From positions 983,886 to 1,047,885 of the forward strand of contig NZ_LMMR01000001.1 of assembly GCF_001422325.1 (NCBI RefSeq): a stretch of 64,000 nt of DNA. Reading direction: 5' to 3'. Position 1 is the first letter of the stretch, and each line of letters opens with the position of its first letter. The notes beneath the pieces were generated by a model. It had not been told where the DNA came from and searched no databases. It saw nothing but the letters and a program-made list of their open reading frames with translations. A program made the position numbers and the translations under genes. Below are positions 1 through 8,689 of the stretch, in pieces. The stretch is from Leifsonia sp. Leaf264 (GTDB lineage Bacteria > Actinomycetota > Actinomycetes > Actinomycetales > Microbacteriaceae).

Positions 1-746
1 TCGTCGGCGCGCATCTCCCTGTCGCCGTCCGGATGCCAGATGAAGATGAAGTTCACGGCCTTCGACTCATCGGCACGGTCGCTGTACGGAGTCTCGCTCG
101 ACCACAGCAGCTTGAGGCCGTCGGCGGTGAGTTCGGACTCCGGAGCACAGGTCGCCGCGAACCGCCTCGTCTCGATGACGACGACGAGGCACACCTGGTG
201 CGAGCGATCACGAGCGAGGTAGAGCGTGTCGAGCCCCGCCGTGACGAGGTGCCGGAAGCTGCCCTCCACGAGGCTCGCCGGTGGTGAGATCTTCGGCACG
301 TCGGCGGCGGTCTGCGGTGCGTCGAAGCGGGCGAAGGCATCGTCTGCAAGGGCAGAGGTCGGCTCTGCGGTGGGGGTCTCGCCCGTGAGCGCCTGTGACG
401 AGACCGCACCGATGGCGACACCGACGACGAGGATCGACGCCACGAAGCCCACGGCGATCCAGGGGCGGTGGGGGCGCTCGGAATGCGAGTGGGCGGTGAT
501 TCGACCGTCGACCTCGGAAACGCCCGTTCGGGCGACGGCTGACGGGATCACCGCAGCTGCGTTGTTCTTCGACGGATGCGTTCTCGCTGACCCAGCGCCA
601 GTGCCGCGTTGCAGCGCCTCGAGCTCGTCGAGCTCACGTGCGGCCGCTGCCCGTTCGAGCTCTGTGAGAGCATCGGCATCCGCTGCATAGAGCAGACGCT
701 GGAGGCGGCGGATGCGCGCCTCCAGGGAGTCGGGCGCATCCGTCAT
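1..746 (-). CDS. Membrane-anchored protein of unknown function, truncated by window edge
   Basis: An open frame runs from an ATG at 746 off the left edge, so at least 248 residues are seen and the C-terminus is missing. The start has a GGGAG ribosome binding site. The first ~95 residues are charged and Glu/Ala/Arg-rich, consistent with a cytoplasmic helical segment. One hydrophobic segment (about residues 103-123, WIAVGFVASILVVGVAIGAV) follows. The remainder looks extracytoplasmic, with two Cys that could pair. This layout resembles anti-sigma-like or sensor membrane proteins, but no family is recognised. Confidence 0.7.
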   Translation of the reverse strand, partial: MTDAPDSLEARIRRLQRLLYAADADALTELERAAAARELDELEALQRGTGAGSARTHPSKNNAAAVIPSAVARTGVSEVDGRITAHSHSERPHRPWIAVGFVASILVVGVAIGAVSSQALTGETPTAEPTSALADDAFARFDAPQTAADVPKISPPASLVEGSFRHLVTAGLDTLYLARDRSHQVCLVVVIETRRFAATCAPESELTADGLKLLWSSETPYSDRADESKAVNFIFIWHPDGDREMRAD

Positions 747-926
747 CGCGAGCACTCCCTTCGGGTCGAGGCAGGCACGACAATCCTGACACCGCGCCGC
801 ACGGCAGCGGTAGATGGATGCGCAGATTCGATCCGATCCGAGCTCGCGATGGGGATCGAGACCCGGACAACCGCGCGTTCGACCGCCCACGGCTCGACCA
901 AACCGTGAGCAACGACGAGCCGGGAC

Positions 927-1538
927 TCAGGTCGCTGGTGCGAGCCGGGCGATGATCGCTCCGTGGGGTCGAGGCTTGGGGTCACGTCCAGTGCGGGTGT
1001 GGGTCTCGATGACCTCGAATCCAGCGGCCTGCAACTCGATGGCGAGAACTTCCGGAGGCCAGCGGTAGGCCGTGACCACCGCATGTTCGAACGGCTCAAC
1101 GACCGGCCCGATGAAGAAACCCACCAGAAGAGTGCCGCCCGGCCGGAGGACACGAGAGAACTCGTCGAGTGGGGCGCGGATCGTGCGCGGTTCATGGTGG
1201 ATCAGGGAGTACCACGCCAGGATTCCACCGATGCTGCCCGCCGCGTCGGGTAGCCGGTCGAAGCTTCCCAGCTCGAACGCCGCCCGGGGGTACGTTGCGC
1301 GGGCGTGGTCGATGAACTCGGGCACCTGGTCAACGCCGCGGGCGTCGTTGCCGCGCTCGGTGAGGTAGGCGGTCCACTGTCCCGGGCCGCAGCCCGCATC
1401 CAGGAGTGGACCCGTCACCTGTGAAGCCCACGACGTGATCAGTTGCACGTCGGAGGGATGAGCAGAGGATATGGAGCCGATCTTGTCCACGTACTCGTCG
1501 GCTCGGTCCGAGTACGCAGCTTCGACGATCGACGACAT
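927..1538 (-). CDS. Class I SAM-dependent methyltransferase
   Basis: About 203 residues when started at the ATG at 1538 (MSSIVEAAYS). The glycine-rich SAM-binding motif LLDAGCGPGQW is near residue 50, the acidic motif II is GVDQVPEFID, and a late strand reads PGGTLLVGFF, as in methyltransferase-11/25 proteins. A longer frame exists upstream to 1607 but its N-terminus is Pro/Arg-rich and not family-like. The substrate is unknown. It is single and monocistronic; the family call is firm and the role is not. Confidence 0.85.
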   Translation of the reverse strand: MSSIVEAAYSDRADEYVDKIGSISSAHPSDVQLITSWASQVTGPLLDAGCGPGQWTAYLTERGNDARGVDQVPEFIDHARATYPRAAFELGSFDRLPDAAGSIGGILAWYSLIHHEPRTIRAPLDEFSRVLRPGGTLLVGFFIGPVVEPFEHAVVTAYRWPPEVLAIELQAAGFEVIETHTRTGRDPKPRPHGAIIARLAPAT

Positions 1539-1657
1539 GAAGGGAAGCCTAGGAGACGAGGCGCGCCGGTCACCCCTCCCCCACACCGGCCGCTCAGGGG
1601 GGGGCACACCGAGTGTCGCGGTCAGGGGACCGTTCCACCGTCCGGGGTTCTAGGCCT

Positions 1658-2128
1658 CTATGTCGCCGGGTTCAGGCCGAGCATCGTCGCAAGGGCGGTG
1701 AGTGCGGCGGATTCATGTTCGTTGGTGGCTTCCCCCGAAGTCCCGAACTGGCCATCCTTCGACGCTGCTGCCGCAGCTGTGGCGATCCTGACCACTTCGG
1801 TCTTGAATCCGATTCCGTCGTCACCTGCCTTGTCGTCGATCAGGCGAGTGGCATGCTCGATGACGTCTCGAAGCCGGTGGAGGTTCTCGTCGGTGTTCTT
1901 CGTGGGTCCGGGGTTACCGTTGGGCCCGGCCGAGTCCTCGCGGGCGTCGGTGATGAGCCGGTTGGTGGTGGCAGGACCGTGTGCGAACTCGCTGGCGCCG
2001 GCGAGCATGTTGCGGATCGTGTTGAGCGAGTGATGCGGACCCGACGCGACCACGAACGCCGCCGCGTAGTACGGGAGACCACCCACGGTCCGCCACTCCT
2101 CCGCAGTGAATACCGATTTCCCCGACAT
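1658..2128 (-). CDS. Conserved-looking hypothetical protein, ~156 aa
   Basis: The ATG at 2128 is preceded by a purine-rich site (GAAGAAGGGGC), which decides the start against the longer frame to 2191. The protein (MSGKSVFTAEEW...) is mostly helical, without signal peptide or membrane segment, and has Ala-rich helices in its second half. It has even codon use and is clearly coding. I do not recognise a family. It lies between a methyltransferase and a CPBP protease on the same strand, but the gaps argue against a tight operon. Confidence 0.7.
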   Translation of the reverse strand: MSGKSVFTAEEWRTVGGLPYYAAAFVVASGPHHSLNTIRNMLAGASEFAHGPATTNRLITDAREDSAGPNGNPGPTKNTDENLHRLRDVIEHATRLIDDKAGDDGIGFKTEVVRIATAAAAASKDGQFGTSGEATNEHESAALTALATMLGLNPAT

Positions 2129-2206
2129 GACTGCCCCTTCTTCTTCGAGCGTGCCCCCGTCGAACTGCCGCGAGGTCGCGTAATGGCCCACGGATGCGGC
2201 CCAGCG

Positions 2207-3028
2207 TCACAGGTCCGCGAGCACCCCTCCGGCGGGCTTCTGCTGCACGCGGCCTCGGATGAAGAACACCAGCACGAGGCCGGTGACCACGACGGCGATG
2301 TTGCCGAATCCCGAGACGGTCGTGAGCATGCCCGTCGCCGGGAAGGCCGTCTGGAGGAAGATGCTCGGATCGGTGCTGGCGTGGAGCAGGACCGGCGCGA
2401 TCAGAGTGCCGGATACGCGAAGCGCGAGGTACATGCAGATGCCGAAGAAGAAGGTGTACACCACCTGCAACAGGGTCGGCAGGAGGGCCTGACCGGTGAG
2501 CAGGTTGCTGGCGTGGAGGAGGGCGAACAGTCCAGCGGAGACCAGCGCGACCGCGATCTCGGGGTGGCCCGCTTCCCGCATGATGCGTACGACGTATCCC
2601 CGGGTGAGGACTTCTTCAGCGAATCCGATGAACAGGCCCGCCAGCAGCCAGGTCATCACGTACTGGAAGCCGGCTGCGCTGTAATCGATCGTGAGGAACC
2701 GCAGAATGTTGAACAGCAGCACGACGGCGACGGCGACCCACATCCATCCTCGACCGCTGATCGGCTGCGGACCGAAGAGATCGCGCAGCCATCCCACCGA
2801 TGCTCCGAAGATCACCAGGATGACTCCGCCGAGGAAGATCGGCACGACGTACACGAGCAGGACATAGACCGCGGACTTCGGGTCGGCGGTGTCGGAGACG
2901 AACGGAAGCATCAGCAGCGACGCGAGGTTGTAGAGCACGAGATAGCCCACGGCGAGGATCAGTGCCTTCCACCACCGGCCGTTGTCCCAGAACCTCGTCC
3001 AAGCCGATTTTCCCGTCGTGTCGCGCAC
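2207..3028 (-). CDS. CPBP family intramembrane metalloprotease (CAAX/Abi type)
   Basis: A 273-residue polytopic membrane protein with about eight hydrophobic segments. It carries the CPBP/Abi signature: EEVLTRG (EExxxR), then FALLHASN (FxxxHxxN) and a later LLHAS histidine, which would bind the catalytic metal. I chose the GTG at 3028 because GGAGG lies five bases upstream; the open frame continues to 3127 but that part is Pro/Arg-rich. CPBP proteins cleave prenylated or leader peptides or act in stress responses; the substrate here is unknown. A paralogous CPBP gene is at 61728-62501. Confidence 0.85.
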   Translation of the reverse strand: MRDTTGKSAWTRFWDNGRWWKALILAVGYLVLYNLASLLMLPFVSDTADPKSAVYVLLVYVVPIFLGGVILVIFGASVGWLRDLFGPQPISGRGWMWVAVAVVLLFNILRFLTIDYSAAGFQYVMTWLLAGLFIGFAEEVLTRGYVVRIMREAGHPEIAVALVSAGLFALLHASNLLTGQALLPTLLQVVYTFFFGICMYLALRVSGTLIAPVLLHASTDPSIFLQTAFPATGMLTTVSGFGNIAVVVTGLVLVFFIRGRVQQKPAGGVLADL

Positions 3029-3236
3029 AAGCACCTCCGGTTCCGGGCACGAACGCCGCGCCGCCGCTCCAGTCATCGTCTCGGAGATGGGCGGATCAGG
3101 CAACTGTCCGCGCACGCGTGAGCCCACGAAGCGACGATGGCCGGATCGCGGAGTAAACCGGCGGGCGCTCTGCTCGCTGAGTCCTGCGTCTCTGACCGAA
3201 CACCCTCACGAGCGGTTGCGACATGGGGGGGGTGAG

Positions 3237-3626
3237 TCACAGGCCGCGCGGACGCATTCCAACGCGCTTCGTCGGCGGAGCGGGCCTCAGCAGCAGCTTC
3301 ATGCCCACAAGGGTGAGGATCGAGCTCGCCAGGCACACGCCGGTCGCAGTCCAATTGCTGTTCACGACGGTCTGTGGTCCGACCTCGTCATCCGGTGAGT
3401 CGTACGTGCAGTTCACACCGAGCGGGAACCACGTTCGTTCACCGGTCGTGATCGTGGACTCGAAATAGGGGCCACCGACTTCGGGGCGTGGCGCCGACAA
3501 CGTGCACTGCACCGCTGGGTCGCCTTTGCCATCGAGCGTGACACCGAACGCCAGGGACACGAGGGCCAATGCCCCGAAGACGAGCACCAGAACGAGCCCG
3601 AGCAGCATGCGAAGGACGGGGTTCAT
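3237..3626 (-). CDS. Small membrane protein with two transmembrane segments
   Basis: Start chosen at the ATG at 3626 (MNPVLRMLLG). The 129 residues have one hydrophobic segment at 4-28 and a second near 100-118. The loop between them contains Cys residues that could form an extracytoplasmic disulfide. It reads as a DUF-type integral membrane protein. No catalytic motif is visible and no family name is offered. It is divergently transcribed from the permease at 3759. Confidence 0.65.
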   Translation of the reverse strand: MNPVLRMLLGLVLVLVFGALALVSLAFGVTLDGKGDPAVQCTLSAPRPEVGGPYFESTITTGERTWFPLGVNCTYDSPDDEVGPQTVVNSNWTATGVCLASSILTLVGMKLLLRPAPPTKRVGMRPRGL

Positions 3627-3758
3627 CGCCACAACCGTAGCTCGCGCTGCGGTCAGGTCATGGCATGAGATCCGCCTCGGTGTCGCATCGAGGCATCCTG
3701 ACGCCATACTTCAGACCCTGCGTCAAGGGGCCCGCACGGGTGAGGGCGGACGTGCACA

Positions 3759-5192
3759 ATGAGCGGATGCACCACACCGCACCAGCTCGCCAGCTCGCAC
3801 TGCTCCCGGCCGGGCATTCCCGTGGCTGAGGCGCAGCCGACATTCGCCGAGGCCGCCGATACCACCGACGCCGTCGGCGGTGACACGCGACTGCGACGAT
3901 CGATCACAGGCCCGCTCCTCTTCCTCTTCGTCCTCGGCGACGTCCTCGGTGCCGGCATCTACGCGCTCATGGGGGTGTTGTCCGAGGAAGTGGGCGGAGC
4001 GCTCTGGCTTCCGCTGCTTCTCGCCCTCGTGATGGCACTCTTCACCGCCGGCTCCTACGCCGAGCTCGTCACCAAGTACCCCCGGGCCGGTGGTTCCGCC
4101 GTCTACGCCGAACGGGCCTTCAAGCGTCCGGTCGTCTCGTTCCTCGTCGGGTTCTGCATGCTCTCGGCCGGAGTCGTCAGCGCGGCCGGCCTCGCGCTCG
4201 CCTTCGCCGGTGACTATCTCGGCACCTTCATCGACGCGCCACCCATCCCGGCGGCCATCGTCTTCCTGGCGCTCGTCGCTGCGTTGAACGCCCGCGGCAT
4301 CCGCGAGTCGATGGCCGGGAACGTGGTCATGACGGTGATCGAGCTCACCGGACTGCTCATCGTCATCGTCGCCGGAGCGGTCGTACTCGGCTCGGGCAAC
4401 GGCGAACCGGCGCGCGTGCTCGAGTTCCGCGACGGCGTCTCGCCCTGGGGCGCCGTGCTCGGCGCCACCATCATCGCCTTCTACTCGTTCGTCGGTTTCG
4501 AGACGTCAGCGAATGTCGCCGAGGAACTGCGGACTCCGCGCAACTATCCGCGGGCTCTGTTCGGCGCCCTCGCTGTGGCCGGGGCCGTCTACGTGCTCGT
4601 CGCCCTCGCCAGCTCGATCACCCTCTCCCCCTCGGAACTCGGCGAGTCGAGTGGTCCGCTTCTCGCCGTCGTCTCGGCATCCGGCCTCGGCGTTCCGGAA
4701 TGGCTGTTCAGCGCTATCGCGTTGATCGCCGTCGCCAACGGAGCGCTCCTCACCATGATCATGGCGAGCCGCATGACCTACGGCATGGCCGAGCAGGGCC
4801 TCCTCCCCCGCGTGTTCGGACGGGTGCTCCCGAAGCGCCGCACGCCGTGGGTCGCCATCCTCACCACCACGCTCATCGCGATGGGCCTCACCCTGCTGGG
4901 CGATCTCTCCGTGCTCGCCGAGACGGTGGTCTTCCTGCTGCTGTTCGTGTTCGCCAGCACCAACATCGCGGTGCTCGTACTGCGCCGCGACGAGGTCGAT
5001 CACCCGCACTTCCGGGCGTGGACGGTTCTGCCGATCCTCGGCATCGCCTCCTGCGTGCTGCTTCTGACCCAGCAGTCGCCGCAGGTGTGGCTGTTCGGAG
5101 CGATCGTGCTCGTCGCCGGCGCCGCCGTCTTCCTCATCGCTCGTCGTGTATCGGCATCACGGACCGCGGCGAAGTCCGGTGCGATCCATTAG
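3759..5192 (+). CDS. APC superfamily amino acid permease
   Basis: A 477-residue transporter with about twelve transmembrane segments. The first segment holds the APC helix-1 glycine motif (LGDVLGAGIYALMG) and segment 6 contains FYSFVGFETSANVAEE, typical of APC amino acid/polyamine permeases. Roughly 40 residues precede the first membrane segment; an internal GTG near 3822 is an alternative start. The substrate cannot be read from sequence. It stands alone, with a ~100 bp gap to the next gene. Confidence 0.88.
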   Translation: MSGCTTPHQLASSHCSRPGIPVAEAQPTFAEAADTTDAVGGDTRLRRSITGPLLFLFVLGDVLGAGIYALMGVLSEEVGGALWLPLLLALVMALFTAGSYAELVTKYPRAGGSAVYAERAFKRPVVSFLVGFCMLSAGVVSAAGLALAFAGDYLGTFIDAPPIPAAIVFLALVAALNARGIRESMAGNVVMTVIELTGLLIVIVAGAVVLGSGNGEPARVLEFRDGVSPWGAVLGATIIAFYSFVGFETSANVAEELRTPRNYPRALFGALAVAGAVYVLVALASSITLSPSELGESSGPLLAVVSASGLGVPEWLFSAIALIAVANGALLTMIMASRMTYGMAEQGLLPRVFGRVLPKRRTPWVAILTTTLIAMGLTLLGDLSVLAETVVFLLLFVFASTNIAVLVLRRDEVDHPHFRAWTVLPILGIASCVLLLTQQSPQVWLFGAIVLVAGAAVFLIARRVSASRTAAKSGAIH

Positions 5193-5293
5193 TGCCCGCA
5201 TCCGTCACTCGGATGCTCCGGGCCCGACCGGAGGTTCACCCGCGTACGCGACTCGACCTCCCGGTGACCGCGCACAGGCCGGAGGGGCAGTTC

Positions 5294-6007
5294 GTGACGG
5301 CTGATGAAGTCCAGCGGGCTGGACATCGCCTGGTGCGAGCGCCACGACCTCGGGCGCCGCGGCGTCCGATCACGTCCACCGGCCTCGTCCAGGCATTCGT
5401 GCGGCGCCCGGTCGGTGTGGCGGAGATCACCGCGGACGGCATCCGACTACTCGTCATCGTCAGTGTGCTCGTCGCCGGGATCGGATGGGGCCCGGTGCAG
5501 GTGGGCATCTTCATGCTCGCGCTGTTCGGGGCGCTCGCACCACGGGCACTCCGCATCCGTCCCTCGGTCGACATCAGTATCGGCGTGACCATGCTGATCG
5601 CAGCGTGGAGCAACGTGTTCGATCTCTACACGGAGATCGTCGGCTGGGACAAGATCGTGCATGCCGCTCTCACTGGAGCCGTCACGATCCTCGTCGTCAC
5701 GGCGGCCCAGCGCGGCGGACTCCTGCCGCAGACGGGCTCTCCTCGCTTCGCCCTCGTACTGTCGGGTGCGGCCGTCGGCCTCGCCGTCGGTAGCATCTGG
5801 GAGATGCTCGAGTGGGCGGGGCACACGTTCACCGACGCTGTGATCTTCGTCGGCTACGACGACACCATCGGAGACCTCGCAGCAGACGGAGTCGGGGGTC
5901 TCATCGCAGGCCTCGCCCTGTCGCTCCTCCCCCACGGCGGGTTCTCCCGTGCGACTCCTGCCACCGAGAGAGCAACAGAGCGCGAGCCCGCCGGTGGTGC
6001 TCGATGA
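5294..6007 (+). CDS. YjdF/DUF2238-like integral membrane protein
   Basis: A GTG start at 5294 has GGAGGGG six bases upstream, giving 237 residues. There are five to six hydrophobic segments and the signature IWEMLEWAGHTF...GYDDTIGDLAADGVGGLIAG, which matches the E-x-x-E-W and D-x-x-x-D pattern of the YjdF/DUF2238 membrane family as I know it. The biochemical role of that family is not established. The stop codon overlaps the start of the next gene by four bases, so the two are probably translationally coupled. Confidence 0.75.
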   Translation: MTADEVQRAGHRLVRAPRPRAPRRPITSTGLVQAFVRRPVGVAEITADGIRLLVIVSVLVAGIGWGPVQVGIFMLALFGALAPRALRIRPSVDISIGVTMLIAAWSNVFDLYTEIVGWDKIVHAALTGAVTILVVTAAQRGGLLPQTGSPRFALVLSGAAVGLAVGSIWEMLEWAGHTFTDAVIFVGYDDTIGDLAADGVGGLIAGLALSLLPHGGFSRATPATERATEREPAGGAR

Positions 6008-6813
6008 ACCGCCGCCGCGCTCTCAAATCCGTTCCCCCGTCGCCGGCACCGCTCTCAGGACCGCTCCTCGTGAGCGTCGTCATCCCGGTGAAGGACGACG
6101 CCGCCCAGCTCGAGCGGTGCCTCGTCGCTCTTCGATCGCAATCGATCGATCCATTCGAGGTGATCGTGGTCGACAACGGCTCGACCGACGATACGGCCAG
6201 CGTTGCGCAGCGGTTCGGCGCACGGGTCGTCTTCGAGCCCTCGGCTGGGATCGGGATCGCCAGCGCGGCCGGCTACAACGCAGCAACCGGTGACATTCTG
6301 GCGCGGCTGGATGCGGACTCCATCCCCGTGGTCGATTGGGTGGAGACCGTCAGCTCCACGTTCAGCGTGCGCGACGACGTCGCGGCCATCACCGGGCCGG
6401 CGCATTTCACCGACGGGCCTCGATGGCTTCGAGCACCCGCCGCTCTGGCCTACCTCGGCTCCTACTTCGCGCTCACCGGGATGGCCCTCGGCCACGTCCC
6501 CCTGTTCGGATCGAACCTGGCGCTCAGACGGCACGTGTGGCACAGCATCCGCGACGAGGTGCATCTCCACGACGCACTGACGCACGATGACCTCGACCTG
6601 TCGTTCCACATCGGTGTGCGGAACTCCATCCGGTACATCCCGGCACTGCGGGCCGGCATCTCGATCCGACCTCTCAGCGATGGGAGAGGCGCTCTTCGGT
6701 GGAGACGCGGAATCCATACCGTGGTGATGCACTGGCCGCACGACCTGCCGTGGCTCCGCATCGCACGACGGGCGGTATTCCGCGCTCGGGTCCTCGTGCG
6801 CTCAGCCGCGTGA
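6004..6813 (+). CDS. Glycosyltransferase family 2 protein
   Basis: Starts inside the stop of the preceding gene (ATGA overlap). The 269 residues have the GT-A fold of GT2: VSVVIPVKDDAAQLERCL, VDNGSTDDT, and the metal-binding ARLDADS (DxD type) near residue 100. A later acidic stretch (HDDLDLSF) fits the catalytic base region. It would transfer a nucleotide-activated sugar to an unknown acceptor, probably at the membrane given its coupled partner. Its last 12 bases overlap the convergent gene at 6802. Confidence 0.85.
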   Translation: MNRRRALKSVPPSPAPLSGPLLVSVVIPVKDDAAQLERCLVALRSQSIDPFEVIVVDNGSTDDTASVAQRFGARVVFEPSAGIGIASAAGYNAATGDILARLDADSIPVVDWVETVSSTFSVRDDVAAITGPAHFTDGPRWLRAPAALAYLGSYFALTGMALGHVPLFGSNLALRRHVWHSIRDEVHLHDALTHDDLDLSFHIGVRNSIRYIPALRAGISIRPLSDGRGALRWRRGIHTVVMHWPHDLPWLRIARRAVFRARVLVRSAA

Positions 6814-7113
6814 CAGCCTCGAGACCGATCCGATCACCAATCCCTCGTCTGTCGACGCCGCGAGGATCATCTCTTCCACGACGCCTGGATCGACGGTCGC
6901 GTCCACTCCGTGGTCGACGTGGTAGCGCAGCGGGATCGACGGATCCAGCCAGACGGAACTCGTCCCGTCGCCCACGACGTCCGGCTCGTGCCACGACAGC
7001 AGGAACCTCTCGTTCCGCCGCAGCTTCTCGGTGATGGCGGCTCGCAGGTGGACGATGACACTGTCGGCGACGACGATCTCGGTTCCGGTCTCGCCGTAGA
7101 ACATTGAACTCAT
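6802..7113 (-). CDS. DUF7882-like small actinobacterial protein
   Basis: About 103 residues from the ATG at 7113, which has GGGGAG about eight bases upstream. The pattern (MxxFYGETGTEIVVADSVIVHLRAAITEKLRRNERFLLSW...GDGTSSVWLDPSIPLRYHV) matches the small Microbacteriaceae family now called DUF7882, often mislabelled 'ATP-dependent DNA ligase'. No enzyme motif is visible. It is convergent with, and overlaps by 12 bp, the glycosyltransferase gene. The family name is from memory. Confidence 0.7.
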   Translation of the reverse strand: MSSMFYGETGTEIVVADSVIVHLRAAITEKLRRNERFLLSWHEPDVVGDGTSSVWLDPSIPLRYHVDHGVDATVDPGVVEEMILAASTDEGLVIGSVSRLSRG

Positions 7114-7347
7114 CAGTTGAGGCTCCCCATCCGTCACTCTGAGGCTACGTGTCGGCGCGGGTTGTCGCTGAGGCTTGACAACCGGGCGCCGATCTCACCC
7201 AGCAGCATTACCTTGTTCCCTCCCTATCGGACGGCAAGGAGGTCAGCCCGCTTCGAACGGATTCGTGATCAACGCCGCTGTAGCGACTTGCATCTGTGCA
7301 GTGATACAGCACCGCATTAATTCAGCGATTCCTGTACTGTCGCTCTC

Positions 7348-7686
7348 ATGTCGACCGCCACCGCCTCCGTAACGCACACCACAGCACTGGCCCGACTCGG
7401 GTACGCACTCTCGGACGCGACTCGTGCCGGCGTGCTCTTGGCACTCCGTGAGGCTCCGGCCTATCCATCCGACCTGGCCGATGCGCTCGGCGTCTCCCGC
7501 CAGGTCATGTCGAATCAGCTGGCCTGCCTGCGCGGATGCGGTCTCGTCGAGACCGTTCCGGACGGGCGGCGCACCTGGTACCGCCTAGCCGACCCACACC
7601 TCGCGCCCGCGCTCAACGAACTGCTGCAGGTCGTGCTCTTCGTCGATCCCGACTGCTGCGCCGGAGAAGGCTGCTCCTGCGCATGA
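7348..7686 (+). CDS. ArsR/SmtB-family metalloregulator, CmtR-like
   Basis: A 112-residue winged-helix repressor. The recognition helix is VSRQVMSNQLACLRGCGLV, with Cys60 and Cys64 placed as in CmtR, the Cd/Pb sensor of mycobacteria, and a Cys-rich tail (DCCAGEGCSC) that could supply further ligands. In the family, metal binding releases DNA and derepresses the linked exporter. The stop overlaps the start of the CDF transporter by four bases, so the pair is a coupled, probably autoregulated, metal-resistance operon. The metal specificity is inferred. Confidence 0.85.
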   Translation: MSTATASVTHTTALARLGYALSDATRAGVLLALREAPAYPSDLADALGVSRQVMSNQLACLRGCGLVETVPDGRRTWYRLADPHLAPALNELLQVVLFVDPDCCAGEGCSCA

Positions 7687-8372
7687 CGGTCCACACGCCT
7701 ACGCAGTCCGCCGAACGGAAGCACATCCTTCAGCGCCGGATCCGCTGGATCGTCACGGCGACAATCGCGTACAACCTGATCGAAGCTGTTGTCGCGCTCA
7801 CGGCCGGCGCCATCGCGTCCTCGTCGGCGTTGATCGCGTTCGGGCTGGACTCGACCATCGAGGTGCTCTCCGCGGCGGCGGTCGCCTGGCAGTTCACACG
7901 CCGCGACCCCGAGCGATGGGAGACGGGCACGTTGCGCGTCATCGCGGTCGCCTTCTTCGCCCTGGCCGCCTACGTGACCGCTTCCTCGCTGCTCGCGCTG
8001 ATCCTGCACGCCGACGTTGAACCCAGCACGCTCGGCTTGGTCATCACGGCACTCAGTGTTCTCGTCATGCCGTTCCTGTCGCTCGCGGAGCGCCGGGCCG
8101 GCCGCGAGCTCGGCTCGGCGACGGCCGTCGCGGACTCGAAGCAGACCCTGATCTGCACCTACCTGTCCGCAGCCGTGCTGGTCGGGCTCGTCCTCAACAG
8201 CCTGTTCGGATGGTGGTGGGCCGATGCGATCGCCGGCCTCGTCATCGCAGCGTTCGCCATCCGCGAAGGCGTCGAAGCCTGGCGCGGCGACGCCTGCGCC
8301 ACGTCCGTCGGCATGCTGCTCGAGGACGACCATGAGGACGACCACGCCGACCACGACAGACCCGCGCGGTGA
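7683..8372 (+). CDS. Cation diffusion facilitator-type metal transporter
   Basis: ATGA overlap with the metalloregulator gene. The 229 residues have six hydrophobic segments and a His/Asp-rich C-terminal tail (EDDHEDDHADHD) likely to bind metal. The metal-site segments are atypical: FGLDSTIEV in segment 2 and WWWADAIAG in segment 6 supply Asp/Glu where classical CDF proteins use HxxxD pairs. The cytoplasmic dimerisation domain is missing or very short. Expected role: export of Cd, Pb, Zn or Co, controlled by the upstream CmtR-like protein. Confidence 0.8.
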   Translation: MTVHTPTQSAERKHILQRRIRWIVTATIAYNLIEAVVALTAGAIASSSALIAFGLDSTIEVLSAAAVAWQFTRRDPERWETGTLRVIAVAFFALAAYVTASSLLALILHADVEPSTLGLVITALSVLVMPFLSLAERRAGRELGSATAVADSKQTLICTYLSAAVLVGLVLNSLFGWWWADAIAGLVIAAFAIREGVEAWRGDACATSVGMLLEDDHEDDHADHDRPAR

Positions 8373-8386
8373 CGGATGCCGCGCGG
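8362..8386. terminator. GC-rich hairpin between convergent genes
   Basis: The self-complementary 8-mer CCGCGCGG occurs at 8362-8369 and 8379-8386, separated by nine bases. It sits at the stop of the CDF gene and just before the convergent gene ending at 8413. It could stop transcription from both sides, but there is no T-run. Confidence 0.4.
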
Positions 8387-8412
8387 ACGTGATCGTCCGA
8401 TTCTCGAGCCGG

Positions 8413-8604
8413 TCAGAAAGGGCCCGTACCGAGATCGCGTGCAACCCCCGCCGCGTATGCGCGAGCCATCGCCTCGGCATGGTGCGAATCCTGGGGAGCA
8501 TCGTCATTCGACGTGGGTCTGGATCTCCTGGCGCGCAATTCGAGCACCACTATGAGTACAACTGCCAGCACGAGAATCACAACTGCGGCGATGACGAACT
8601 CCAT
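8413..8604 (-). CDS. Single-span small membrane protein
   Basis: 63 residues with an ATG at 8604 preceded by GGGGAGGGG. Residues 4-24 form one very hydrophobic helix (VIAAVVILVLAVVLIVVL), followed by a short Arg-rich cytoplasmic tail, so it should be N-out/C-in. The tail is polar with a His pair. The strong ribosome binding site supports it as a real gene. Function unknown. Confidence 0.6.
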   Translation of the reverse strand: MEFVIAAVVILVLAVVLIVVLELRARRSRPTSNDDAPQDSHHAEAMARAYAAGVARDLGTGPF

Positions 8605-8689
8605 GCGCGGTCCCCTCCCCTTGTCGGAACCCTAGCAGCGCCGTTCTCGCGCAGCATCGTCATCTCGACGTTCCTCGCTCGCGACGGGC

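Noticed and set aside
1613..3121. 502-codon plus-strand open frame opposite the hypothetical and CPBP genes
   Set aside because: It is Arg/Gly/His/Glu-rich with no domain, and lies antisense to a clear CPBP protease with EExxxR and FxxxHxxN motifs; a shadow of high-GC codon use.
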